The notes beneath the pieces were generated by a model. The model did not search any database and was not told where the DNA came from. It saw nothing but the letters and a program-made list of their open reading frames with translations. Shown here piece by piece: positions 1 to 11,115 of a stretch of 64,000 nucleotides of DNA. Source of the DNA: Allium sativum (Eukaryota; Streptophyta; Magnoliopsida; Asparagales; Amaryllidaceae); the NCBI GenBank assembly GCA_030737875.1, contig CM060926.1:318468922-318532921 (forward strand), written 5' to 3'. Position numbers and translations under genes: made by a program. Positions within the stretch are counted from its first letter, which is position 1, and every line of letters begins with the position of its first letter.

Positions 1-177
1 GAGAAATGACAAAAATCAGGCAGGCAGCATGGCTATGTGGGTCGCACCCATTAGGGTGTATAGTCTCCTATCCAGAGAAAATCCTTTTTCCTTCTTTAAT
101 CTATCGATGCTATCCCTTTCAGGAAACGGTGGTTTGAGCCCAACCGTTGGAGATATACATTCGATACACTCAAGCGA
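1..177 (+). mobile_element. Element A, fragment of 5' LTR (left of B insertion)
   Basis: LTR sequence cut by the insertion of element B. It reads on the + strand, and its reverse complement matches B's own LTR near 988-1170 and 35745-35905 (shared landmarks: GGCAGCATGGCTATGTGGGT, ATTCGATACACTC). A and B are therefore sister families in opposite orientation. The text resumes at 42529 after the duplicated target AGCGA (173-177 and 42524-42528). The LTR start lies before the window. No gene is present. Confidence 0.85.
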
Positions 178-566
178 TGAAACGACCCATACTTCCGTAC
201 CCTTTGAGTCGACTAATCATATCACACGTCCAACCCAAATTGCACAGAAAAACGAATCATTTTTAGAAAGAAGTTAGAGGATGAGAAATAGAAAGAAAGA
301 AATATTAGAATAGAAGAAAATGAAGAACACAAACTCATAGCGGAACGAATAAAATATATTAGATAACATAAACTTTGAAACACAAACCAGTAACTTTGTA
401 TACATACCATCATTAGAACACAACAGTTATCTCTGGAACAGTTATAAACTGTTGTTTCCAGATACAACATAGTACACAGCGGAACATATAATAGTCTATA
501 GCTAACTGTTGAAGCCTCCTACTTCGAGCCCCTCCAAGTGGATCTGTAAAATCCAGACTACTTGAC

Positions 567-637
567 TGCCCGTACAAATTTGGGCACCCAAGAGTTTAGG
601 GGAAAAAAACTCTGGGTCAGTCATGGGACTGGTGTGA
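567..637 (-). other. Candidate three-hairpin RNA module (B, 3' LTR)
   Basis: Read in + coordinates, arms TGCCC (567-571) and GGGCA (582-586), GAGTTT (592-597) with AAACTC further on, and CAGTC (618-622) with GACTG (627-631) can form three consecutive stems. The module lies about 400 bp from the LTR 3' end. The middle stem is one pair shorter here than in the other LTR because of a short deletion. See the finding on covariation across families. Confidence 0.6.
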
Positions 638-1948
638 GTAAGCTCCAACCATTGGTTTAACTTCCAAAGATCCTTTCAAAAGAAATGATAATCGTAGGAC
701 TGATCCACACATAAACATGGATGGTTTTTACCTTAAGATAAAAAAAAAAATTGATATCAAATCCAGTGATATTATAATAATGTCTAAATCAAATATAAAA
801 AAATCTAGTGGAACACTTGCATCTCATGCTCCATATATAATATAAAATCAAAAACCGCAGGGCGCTTATTGGAGATTTGATTTCCAACATGACAAGGTAT
901 GGGGCCACCTGCTGATAGTGTATCTCTAGAGCGAATACACTGGGTTCAACAAGAACGTCGTGCAACCCGGCCCTCACATGACCGACCACTCATTTCGCTA
1001 GAGTGTATCGAATGTATACCACCAATGGTTGGGATCAGCAACCGTTTCCTGAAAGGGGCAGCATCGATAGATTAAAGAACAAATGGAATTTCTCTAGATA
1101 GGTGATTATACATCCTAATGGGTGCGACCCACATAGCCATGCTGCCTGCCTCATTTTTGTCAAATCCCGGGTTGTGAGGTTTGAGGTTTGAATTATCTTC
1201 CAGAACATCTGGCCATCATTCACTTTGAATGCCACATCGTCATACCCGCCAAATCACAAATTGATTTCCCCAAAAATACCATGGGTATAAAGATAAGAGA
1301 AACAAATTCCTCCGCCACCAAACGTAAGTATATTTGAAGAGATCAACTTGCGCGATCCGTTAGATATGCGCAGTCAGACATTCGTCCATTCACATTGTCC
1401 TGGGACTCGACAACCGAAGGCACTATTCTATAAACAGGATAGTCCTTGCATAACTCCGTCTTCAATTTTCTTCGTCATATTCTATTGCAACGCAAACGTC
1501 CATACAGAGGTTTTTAGATACTGGATCTGATACCGATCTCTCCGTATTGATGATGGAAAAATGGTCAAAAACTTCGATAGTCGGTGATTTAACTATCAAA
1601 GAAAAATAAGTGTACAACCAACGATCTTATTTCCAGGTCGGAATTCGATCAATCATCAATCAACATTGGGCCCCTTTAAATCAATTCCTTATTATATTAT
1701 CATTTAAAATTCTCATTTCCTTTCTTTCGTATTCTTTTGAAACTCGATTTCCCCTCTTGATTCTTTGAAAAACATTTCAATACTATAATTCCTTTATTCG
1801 AGAAAATATCTCTTATTCCAGTTAGAAACATCTTTAAATATTCACGAATCCTTATTTCCTATATTCAGAAAATATACATTATTAATATCGGAAAATATTT
1901 CTGAATCCCCTTTCTTAATTCCTCGTTGACCAATTCATTTTATTTTAA

Positions 1949-2160
1949 CAACAGCGTTACAAGCGTTGTTTCCAAATATTTGATTTATAAAACATTACTT
2001 TCAACAACAGCGTTACAATCGCTGTCTAGAATTATAGAACACTTACTATAAAATTGGAATTAAGATCGCAGTTAAAACAGTTACTATAATGGTAGCGTTA
2101 AAATTTCTATTTAGATTTACCAAAACATTTATAACGGCAACGTTTAAAATTGCTTTTAAA
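1949..2160. repeat. Imperfect AACAACAGCGTTACAA-type repeats in B LTR
   Basis: Degenerate units built around AACAGCGTTACAA and AGCGTTAAAA recur at spacings of about 50-70 bp. The counterpart is near 36690-36890 in the other LTR of B. No coding role is visible. Confidence 0.5.
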
Positions 2161-3570
2161 AATATTTGGTTTATCAAAATGCAACTTGTATTTATTTATT
2201 TCAATTAAATAAATTAATAAGTAAATAAATAAATAATTATTAAAGTTGATTCAAATGGAAATTAAAATAACTACTTCCCTAATTTCGATATAATCGAATT
2301 TCAATAAACAACTCCCATTCGAATACTCTATATTTGATTAATATTCTGAACTTTGATCTAAAACTCATCGTTCCTTTTAAAACGATTACCATTTTCCCTT
2401 TCCACTCAATTTCCAATTTGTATTTATTTTTATCATCTAAATTTCCTTTATAAATACTTCATTTGCAAAATATTTCCTTTAAACCATTATTCACTTTAAT
2501 CGTGAATATATTCCTTTTATATATAGTTTGATTTCATACTTATAAATACTATCTTAAACCCAAATTTTTATTTATAAGAAATACTTAGATAAGTCTCACT
2601 TCTTTTTATCTTAATCATTTGAAATCTCGTTTAACATTTCCTTAAAAAGAGCTAAGTTCAAATCTCCTTTCAAATATTGGCTTCAAAACCCATTTCTACT
2701 TCTCTACATAAATTCAAATTCTGAATTTATATTTCAATGAATCTAAAGATAAATAATTTAATTAATATATATTCTCATTCATACACAAATCCTTGATTTA
2801 TTCATTTGAAACAGGTTTTCTATTTCAATTCTATCAAAATTTAAATTTCTATTTTTGAAAATAAATTCCTTTTTTTTAAATTGGAATTCCCTTCTTCTGT
2901 ATTCGAAAATATATACGGTATTTAAATATCAAATCCTGAGGCCAATGTAATTTAAACACAACATACTCGATCACCAGTTATATATCACATCAAATAACAC
3001 AACCAATAATAAAAATGTTAAGGGACCCAATTGGATCCATCCAACCTGTTTCCCTGCATCCGCAGATGTTAATCAACATCAATAATATTATTTCACATCA
3101 ATATGAAATATCCCAACTAATCATCGATCAACGATGCAATCGTATCAACCAATTTTATCAACCATTTCAACCAAGTAACCATTTCACAGTATAAAATAAA
3201 TTTAAAATTTCGTTTGTATAAAAATATTAACGAAGTAGAGTTAGTGAGTTTACTCACCTTGGTTCGCAGTTGTCGGTTCTTCTTTTGACTCGTTTAAAAT
3301 TAGATGAGTATTTGATTTTATCACGAAATTGTTGCGGCTTTGTTATCTGCTACAATAGTTTTACAACGAAGATCTCCTTTGTAATAACCCGAAAATGCGG
3401 GCCAGTTTGAAATTTTTATTTTGGCAATTTTAGCGAATTTTGAACATTTAAAATAGATTATTTTAAATAATATCGACGAGAAAATTTATTTTGAATATAA
3501 TTCGAACGTATATATTATATACGTCGTCGTTAGAATATAAATAATTATATATAATTATAAATAGAATTGA

Positions 3571-3775
3571 AAATGGCGCGGTAGTTCGATAATTCGATTT
3601 CAAACTTCAATTGAATGTACCGGGGGCAAAACAATCCGGATTTTAGTGAAACCAAAAACATTAGGATCTCATTGATGATATCTTTCCAACGAATCCGATA
3701 AATTGAGATTTCATGGCGGGGATAAAAAGGTATGTCCAGTTGAAAATTCTGAATAGTCGCTATGGAATTCAAACC
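3571..3775 (+). other. Shared LTR-start module (C, copy 1 in 5' LTR)
   Basis: A block marked by GGCGCGGTAGTTCG, TGTACCGGG, GTGAAACC, ATCTTTCCAACGAATCCG and TATGTCCAGTTG. The same landmarks, in the same order, occur near the LTR start of D and, on the minus strand, of B and I. A diverged second copy lies at 7286-7500. Function is unknown. Confidence 0.65.
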
Positions 3776-4375
3776 CTTAAAAATAGACATTTTGCAAATG
3801 ACCTCGGATTTCGACGAAACCACTTTTGTTGGATCCGCAGTGTCAAATTATTGCTAGGTTTCAAATTTCATAATTTTTCGAATCAATATGTGAGCGTGGC
3901 AAAGGAAAATGTGTTTTGACCATTTTAGTTGATTTTAATCGACTGGAAATTGGCCATTTTTCCAACGGTCTCAGAATCCGACGAAACTAGTTTTGTTAGG
4001 ACCGTATCGTCAATACGAAGCTAGAAAATATTTTTATGGAATTTATAGAGTTAATATGGGACCCCGGTAATTTGAAATGTACGTTTAAAATTCAATATAG
4101 TGATTTAAATGTAAATTTAACGAAAACTGATTGTAACAGCCGAATCAGCTTACGATACATATCCCATTGTGTTCGGAATGGGGGTAGAACGCTATGGACG
4201 ACAGGCGGTGGACCTCGTTTCGAGGTCGTATGTAAAAATCAACTATTTGCAAATAAAATAATTAAAATAAATAAAATAAAATAAAATAAAACTTTCTTCC
4301 CCTTTAACCCGTTGGCCCCCCCTTTCTTCATTCGATTCAGTTTAAAAAAAAAAAAAAAAGGAAAGACGATCGCTC

Positions 4376-4700
4376 CACCAGGGAGGCCGCCGCCTAGCCT
4401 CCTGGCGCCGCCGCGCCGAGCGCAGCCCCCCCCCCCCCCCAACGGCGCCGACACCCCCCCTGCTTCCTCTCTCTTCTCTCCCATTTCCGATGACCCCAAC
4501 CCCCAAATCGAACAGCACCCTACCTCGCACCCCTCCTTGCGCCGCCACCGATCTCCCCTTCCTCTCCTCCTCCGGCCTGCAGCAACACCGACTGTCCAGC
4601 TCCTCTCGCCGCCTCGTTGAAGTCCCCCACAGCCGGAGAATCCATCGCGAAATACCTCAGACGAACCCTATCGCCTCCTACCTCATTGAACAGTGAGTTT
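4376..4700 (+). other. GC-rich gene-like block inside C LTR
   Basis: A C-rich, pyrimidine-rich block with a 14-C run, multiple CTCCTCC and GCCGCC words, and a possible splice donor AACA/GTGAGT at about 4690-4698, in an otherwise AT-rich LTR. It resembles a plant 5' UTR or first exon. Two overlapping frames give low-complexity Pro/Ser proteins, which I do not accept as genes. It could be the LTR's own leader or a captured host fragment. The copy in the 3' LTR is at about 12112-12430 with shorter C and A runs. Confidence 0.5.
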
Positions 4701-5149
4701 TTAGTTTTTTTTGTTAATATAAAATTCTGATTTTTAATTTATATGAAGGTAGGCTTATTATAACGTTAAGTTTAGTTATTTTTATCATATAAAGAATTGA
4801 TTTTTAATATGAAATCTTCATATATGTGGCAAATAGGAGAGGAGATGTTTTTGTTTGTATAAAAATATGATCCTTGCTTAGTAAAAATATAATTTTTATT
4901 ATATGGGAAGTTTAAAAATATAATTTTTATATAAGGAAGATAATCAAAATATGATTTTTATATTTTTAAAGTATTAAAAATATAATCTTTACTATATAGA
5001 AATATTAAAAATATGATTTTTATATTTTTAAAGTATTAAAAATATAATCTTTATAGGATAGAGAATATAAAAATATCATCTTTGTATATTTAGCGAAATA
5101 AAATTCTGATTTTTATTTTATATGTGTTGAAGTAAAGTGATGATTTTTA

Positions 5150-5245
5150 TAAAGGTGAAATCTATATTTTTGAAAAGGTGAAATCTATATTTTTGAAAAG
5201 GCGAAATCTATATTTTTGAAATGGCGAAATCTATATTTTTGAAAT
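5150..5245 (+). repeat. 23-bp tandem repeat, four units (C 5' LTR)
   Basis: Four near-identical units based on GTGAAATCTATATTTTTGAA with a 23-bp period. Units three and four carry GCGAAATC in place of GTGAAATC. The 3' LTR has the same array at about 12885-12980. Confidence 0.85.
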
Positions 5246-6788
5246 GGGATTTTTATATATTGAATAGCATAGTAAAAATTCGATTTTTAAATATATGAAG
5301 TGATTATAAAAATATGACTTTTAAATTGAAAGTGAATAAATAAAATGTGATTTTTATTTTAAAAGCATCGAAATATAAAAATGTGTGATTTTTATATGTA
5401 TAGTGACTACGGGCAACGAAGATGACGAAGATGGGATAACGAAGAAGATTTCTATAAATAAAGAGTCAAGATGATTGGATAGCTTTCGGTGAGAACTTCT
5501 CACTCTAAATTTCTTTTTCTAGTTATATATATATATACTAGGATGCAGACGGTGCTTAGTAGCACCCGACACCCGTCATCCACAGACCATGGATGGCTTG
5601 TTTGTTAAATTGTTTGATTGTGTAGTTGGTTAGGTTATTGGTTTGAATTGAATTATTTGGTGAATTGAAATTGATTTGATTGATGTGTGAATGGCGTGGG
5701 CCTTCACTAGACCGGGGATAAGGCCAGGCCTCGTCCCGTTTCTAGTATCGTGCCGTTATGCCGCCGAAATTTTCTAAAATATGTTAGAAAAATAAAAATA
5801 TCATTTTATTGAATAAATGAACTGAATAGAAATTCATGTGTTGAAATAAAATATTTTATCGTTAAAAATATAGTTTTTAACGTGAAAGTGAATAAATAAA
5901 ATATTTATAAACAAATCAGCCGATTTGTTTATATACACTGATTTGACTGATATTGATTGGGTCGATAAATTTTACACATCGCCCAACTGCACAAATAAAA
6001 TCTGTGTTTGATTGTTTGAAACCCCACACGGGTGTTGGAATGAAATTTGATGTGCACTCATCCTGATTGATTAAATATGTCGATCGGTCGATTGACAGAC
6101 TGTTATAAGCGTCAGATATCTATATTTGATGCTTATACAGTGTAGTGCACTTTGGTTGATGATTGATTATTTTTCAATGCTATTATATACATGTGTTGTA
6201 TGGAATCCATATAATTAACGTTATATGGTGATTGATTGGGCCTCATTCCAATCGGGAAAATAATGAATATTAGAAAAGAAAATTCATTTGTTGAATATAA
6301 AAATAGTCATGTGTTGACGATGTTCAGGTGTTGAGTGAAATATTTTATATAATAAAATTTACATCTTTATCATATTTAAAATTAGAACTACTTCTCAGTA
6401 GAAGTCTAATTAAAAATCAAATGATAGATACCATAGTTTTATAAAATATTTTACATAACAAAAATAGTGAGGGGTTGACAGGACTCATGTGTTGAGATTA
6501 GTCGTGTGTTGAAAGAAATATAGATTCATGTGTTGAATAGAACAAATATTCATTTGTTGAATAGAATAACGAATTATTGAAATATAAAGCCGTGTTGATT
6601 AGAGATGCGTTATTTTGACGCGAACGATGTTTATATCGATTTTATTCGTTTTATAATAAATATTGAAAAGTGATTTCAAAATTTAATATTTTGAAAGGAA
6701 ATTCAAATTGAATTAGATTCGATTCGAATTGAATAGAAAGTGAATTTGAATTCGAGTAAAATAGAAATGAATTCAAATTGAATTAAAT

Positions 6789-7040
6789 TGAATTGAAATC
6801 AATTTAAAATGAATTGAATTAAATTGAATTGAAATCAATTTAAAATGAATTGAATTAAAAACGATTTTGAAATGAATTGAATTGAAAACGATTTCGAAAT
6901 GAATTGAATTGAAAACGATTTCGAAATGAATTGAATTGAAAACGATTTCGAAATGAATTGAATTGAAAACGATTTCGAAATGAATTGAATTGAAAACGAT
7001 TTCGAAATGAATTGAATTGAAAACGATTTCGAAATGAATT
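6789..7040 (+). repeat. 27-bp minisatellite (C 5' LTR, longer allele)
   Basis: Units built from GAATTGAATTGAAAACGA followed by TTTCGAAAT, period 27 bp. Because 27 is a multiple of three, the minus strand stays open and reads as a 9-residue repeat (NSIHFEIVF), an artefact of the period. The array is 54 bp, or two units, longer than in the 3' LTR. Confidence 0.9.
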
Positions 7041-7285
7041 GAAAACGAATTCAAATTGAATTGAAAGTGAATTGAAATGAATTCAAATTGAATTAAAATT
7101 TGAATTGAATAGAAATGAATTTTAAAACGAATTTATAAAGAAGAATTCAATTTTGGCTTTGAATGAAAATAGTGCTGAAATGGTTTTGAAACGAAGTTAA
7201 AACGATTTATAAAATTCGTTTTAAAAAGGAAATCGACGAAATATATTTAATATATCTATATTATATATATAATGGCCTGAATAGA

Positions 7286-7500
7286 ACGCGCCGCGCCGCG
7301 GTAGTTCGTGAATTTCGACCATTTATTTCAAACGGACATTGCGGGAGATCCGACCGTCGGATTCTCCTAAAACAGGAACCGTTGGGTTCGTATCGAAAAG
7401 AGCTTTCCAATGAATATTAGAAATTTGAAATCTAACGGTTGGATTTGGAATTATGTCCAAATCAATTTCAGAAAAGGTCGCTGTAAGTGCAGTTCGATGG
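7286..7500 (+). other. Shared LTR module, internal copy (C 5' LTR)
   Basis: Carries CGCGGTAGTTCG, GCGGGAGATCCGACCGTCGG, GGAACCGTTGGGTTCG, GAGCTTTCCAATGA, AACGGTTGG and ATGTCCAAATC. It is closer to the two internal copies in D (21015-21213, 21246-21447) than to C's own LTR-start copy. Confidence 0.65.
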
Positions 7501-9705
7501 CCGTTGATGGAAATCGACTGTACGGGCCTTGATAAAATTATTAAAAATATCTATAATTTGTGTAAAATCATAAGAAATGATTTAGGAAAAATTGGGCTGA
7601 AGAATTCCACATTTGAAAAGATAAAAATAGATTTTTATCGAAAAGAACTAGTTTTGAACTAGAATTAAAAATCAATTTATTTTTAAAATAATAAATTGAA
7701 TTTGGAAGTGATTTTAAAAATAATCGATATTTCCAATACGTGGATTGGACTGGAGTTGAATCGAAATTATCTTCGGGATATTTCGATGTTGGATTTCGTG
7801 ACTATACAGATATTGTTATGGGAATTTGAAAGATATATTTTATATCGTTATTTCCAATACGATATATGTTGGTTTCAGAATTTGATATTGAATATAAGCC
7901 GATATATTTTCTATTCAAAGCCTTGTATTTAATATCAAATGTGATTTGGGTTTATCATGAATCGTGTTTTAGATGACATTGGTTCTTTAACCCAGTTAAA
8001 AACAGGATATTGATTTTTGTGAAGATTAAAACTAAGTGGGGTTTTAATGAATCTTTAATTAGATTAAAAATGTGGATTGATAATTTAAATTATCAAATCT
8101 GAAAGGTGATCGAGAATGGAGTACCACCAGTTTTGCTCCAATGCGATAGTTAAATCTTTAATTAGATTTGAACGTGAAATGGTAATTAATTTTACCGATA
8201 ACACCGTGGTGTTAGATGTGGAATATTACCAGTTTTCTCCATGGGATATATAGGTTGGGATTGGGAAATAAAATAAATAATTACTTCGGTGTGGTTCGTT
8301 AATCCCGACTAGTTTGAAATGATATCCAAAGGAAGATTATAGGATAAATTTAGAAGAATTTATCTTGGATAAAATTAATGGGAACATTTCCCTAAGAATG
8401 TGTTTTTGTGAATAAAAGAATATTCTGAATTGGAATGAGGCGTTCGTTGTGTTTGTGTAACATTTGTTAATTATATACGTGGGTTATCCAGAATGGCCGG
8501 GTTATACCCATTCTGAATAACCGATTCGACGAGATGTCGAAGATGAAGACGGTGGTCGAAGACCGGAAGTCTTCACATCGTTTGGGTGATTACTGATGAT
8601 CTTGATTGGGCTGTACACCCAGGATGAGGGAAACAGTTGGTGATCGTCCAGACGTACTTGGAGATGGATGGATATGCGAGGAAAGTGCCTCCGGTTTCGT
8701 TCAGACCCAGAATGAACTTGTAAATGGATTGTGTGTCTGACATTGGATTTTATTCTGTGTTGATTGATCTATATTAAATATACATCTGCTTGGCGGCGGA
8801 GAATTTATTCTCTTGCTTAACGCCCTTCTTTGAGACGTACGAGCTCAGAGGTTGTATTTCGATGGACATCAGTCGCACGGAGTGAATTGCCAATGTGGCA
8901 CGCGTAAGTGGCAATTGATCAAGGCTTCTGTTGAAAAGCAAAGTCTTGTGGTTGATGATCAAAGCACGGCCTGTGTGGCGTAGCTTTGTGTATAACGTGA
9001 ATTCGCGAGCCTCACACCTCGGTATGAGTCAAAAACGGGATACGGACCCAAGGAGTGCACGGCGTTTCTTTCTAGTTAGGGTGGTGTCAGTGACCTACCA
9101 GCCCTGACATTTATATACTTTTCACCTGTGTGGTTGTTGGATACGAGGCGCCTCGGATATAGGTCTGTAAGGACTGGGAAACGTGTGTTCAGGAATTGCC
9201 AATCCTCAAAAGTAAGAGAGGACCGGCCTTGGAGGATCCAGGGGATTGCTGTGTGCGGTCCCGAGGCATTTGCTAGAGTGTCTCGAACGCGGAGAGGAGC
9301 TTGCCCCTTGCCTCGGCTCATGATGGAATCCAATTTCCAATACGTGTATTGCGGTTTTAATTGTAGAACTAGTATGGCGACATGATAGATGGTACCCATG
9401 CCGCCTATGATTGATATTTATGATTGAAATTGTTTTGACACTATACACTTATAATAGTATCAAATAATGTGTTTTAAACGTATCAAGCATGCTTTGGCTG
9501 TTATAAGGGAAAACCCTATCCTCCGGCTTGCATTGCATTGTGTGATGGGACCTGGGTCTTATAACAGCTTCATTTTTCTTTATTTTAGCATTGCGCTGTT
9601 TGTTTTATGCACTGGTATTCTTGGGAGGAAACCCGTTCCGTGTTATACGGCGTGGTCCCTTGATTTACCTAACTTTAAAAATAAAGATTAATAACTGTTT
9701 TAGTT

Positions 9706-9785
9706 CTCACACCAGTCACATGACTGACCTGGAGTTTATTGTTTTAACCTAAACTCTGGGTGCCCCTATTTTCCACACGGGCAAC
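9706..9785 (+). other. Candidate three-hairpin RNA module (C 5' LTR)
   Basis: Stems: CAGTC (9713-9717) with GACTG (9722-9726); GAGTTTA (9732-9738) with TAAACTC (9750-9756); TGCCC (9761-9765) with GGGCA (9779-9783). The module is preceded by CTCACAC and lies about 310 bp before the LTR end. The copy in the 3' LTR is near 17388-17464. Confidence 0.65.
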
Positions 9786-10091
9786 TAGTAGTTTTGGTTT
9801 TGCAGATTTATATTCACAGGGTCCTGATTTACACCTGGAACGATGCTCGGAAAGCTCTGTATCCGTGTATTATTTTCAGTTGTGATTTTGTATTATTTTC
9901 CGCTACTGTGTAATTTATTGTAATCTCTGATATTTGTCGAATGTAATTTATTCATTTATACTCTGTATATTCTTGTATCTGATGGAATTGTTGTAATAAC
10001 AATGAAATGTTCTTCCGTCTGCGTTCTATTTTGTGTGTTGTTCTCAAAGTATTCGTGCTTTCCCTCACGGGGAAGTTACGGGTCCTTACAG

Positions 10092-10103
10092 TGGTATCAG
10101 AGC
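10092..10103 (+). promoter_or_regulatory. Primer-binding site of C (initiator Met-tRNA)
   Basis: TGGTATCAGAGC starts two bases after the 5' LTR. It is complementary to the 3' end of plant initiator-methionine tRNA, the usual minus-strand primer for many plant LTR retrotransposons. Confidence 0.95.
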
Positions 10104-10428
10104 TTTGGTTTACAGAGCTCGAGAACAAGACACATTAGAACCATATGAAAGAATTCATCAGATATTGGATTAGCAACATCCAATTAGAATGACTCGTTAG
10201 AGATAGGATCAGTGGTATCCTAGAACGAGTGTGAAGAGTATATTTTCCAATTGAAAACAATTTTGTTTTAAAATTTAAATCGTTTTATACGTATTTGAAT
10301 ATTTATTTATTTTGAATATGGACAATCGAGTATATATAGATTTCGCGTATACGCGTCATGAACGTATAGTCGAAATTTTAATATACTGGATAGATATAGA
10401 ATCACATTCTAGACACCCGGGGATAATT

Positions 10429-10452
10429 CTGGTGATGTGGCAACATCATCAG
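10429..10452 (+). other. Candidate leader hairpin (C)
   Basis: CTGGTGATGT (10429-10438) pairs with ACATCATCAG (10443-10452) around loop GGCA, with one G-U pair. Collinear hairpins with different arm sequences occur in A (43679-43704), B (34277-34302) and I (59891-59915). Confidence 0.55.
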
Positions 10453-10855
10453 TATTTATGTTCGTGTTTCGAAGGTGTGATTTCTATATATTTCCATTAG
10501 ACTGGTGTGAGAACCAAAACTAATATATTTAGAACACATTGTTGTGAATTGGCATCAAAAACATGATTTTTTGTATATATATCAAAATTATGAATTTGAA
10601 ACTCTAATCCACTAATTGATTGATGCTTGTGTTGTTTGTTTATTTGTTTGCTAATTTTAACCATTTAAGCCTAATTTAATCAAATATTGAATTGTATTGA
10701 AAATTGGTTACTTTTGCTTGCATATATATATATACTTACATTGAACAGGTCATAGCAAGGAGGCTAGAGCCGAAGAATAAAATTTGTTTGCCCGACAAAT
10801 AGGTACATGTTTACTACATAATTTACTGTTTTGTTTGGGTGATGATGATTTTATG

Positions 10856-10879
10856 AGCCTATTGGCTAGCCGCTTGGCT
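10856..10879 (+). other. Twin AGCC/GGCT hairpin before the polypurine tract (C)
   Basis: Two back-to-back stem-loops, AGCC-TATT-GGCT then AGCC-GCTT-GGCT, followed by a T-rich run. They sit in a roughly 200-bp block (from GCCCGACAAAT at about 10790 to GGTTATGGCGAAATTTTTCG at about 10975) that is recognisable in B and twice in I. Confidence 0.55.
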
Positions 10880-11115
10880 TTTTCTTTTTCTTTTTGAGAT
10901 CTGAAGGACCGGGGAAGCTATTTGAAATTCCCCGATGCTCCCATTGCAGGGGAGGTTATGGCGAAATTTTTCGAAAATTTAGTGTGTTAGCCAAATTTTT
11001 GAAATTTTGAAAATTCTCAGAAACTGAAAAGTTGGAGAATGGAAGCCAGATCGAACATAGTGTTGAATAATCAAACCACTTTCGACTTTGTTCCTTTTCG
11101 GGGACGAAAAGTTTT

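Larger units (their letters stand above)
178..3379 (-). repeat. Element B 3' LTR, piece 1 of 4
   Basis: Starts with TGAAACGACCC, the minus-strand 3' end of the LTR, and runs to the TCCTT target at 3375-3379 where element C begins. It aligns collinearly with 34904-38109 of the other LTR. It contains the structured module at 567-631, imperfect repeats of AACAACAGCGTTACAA around 1949-2160, and a long AT-rich stretch (about 1680-2980) with no coding signal. Confidence 0.92.
3380..10090 (+). repeat. Element C 5' LTR
   Basis: Begins TGTAATAACCCG and ends GGTCCTTACA. In order it holds: the shared LTR-start module (3571-3775), a GC-rich gene-like block (4376-4700), AT-rich sequence with many AAAAATATGATTTTTAT-type units (4860-5400), a 23-bp tandem repeat (5150-5245), scattered CATGTGTTGAA motifs (5830-6560), a 27-bp minisatellite (6789-7040), a second copy of the shared module (7286-7500), and the three-hairpin module (9713-9783). 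Open frames of 60-107 codons occur only because the sequence is long. They are not conserved in the related LTR H. Confidence 0.95.

Noticed and set aside
4312..4696. Pro/Ser-rich frames in the GC-rich block
   Set aside because: Several overlapping frames on both strands are open at once, typical of biased composition; homopolymer length changes shift the frame between the two LTRs.
6773..7054. 93-codon repeat protein on the minus strand
   Set aside because: Direct result of a 27-bp minisatellite with a period divisible by three.
9076..9399. 107-codon minus-strand frame, also present at 16758-17081
   Set aside because: It recurs only because both are LTRs of C; the related LTR H (49900-50230) has indels that break the frame, and no domain is recognisable.
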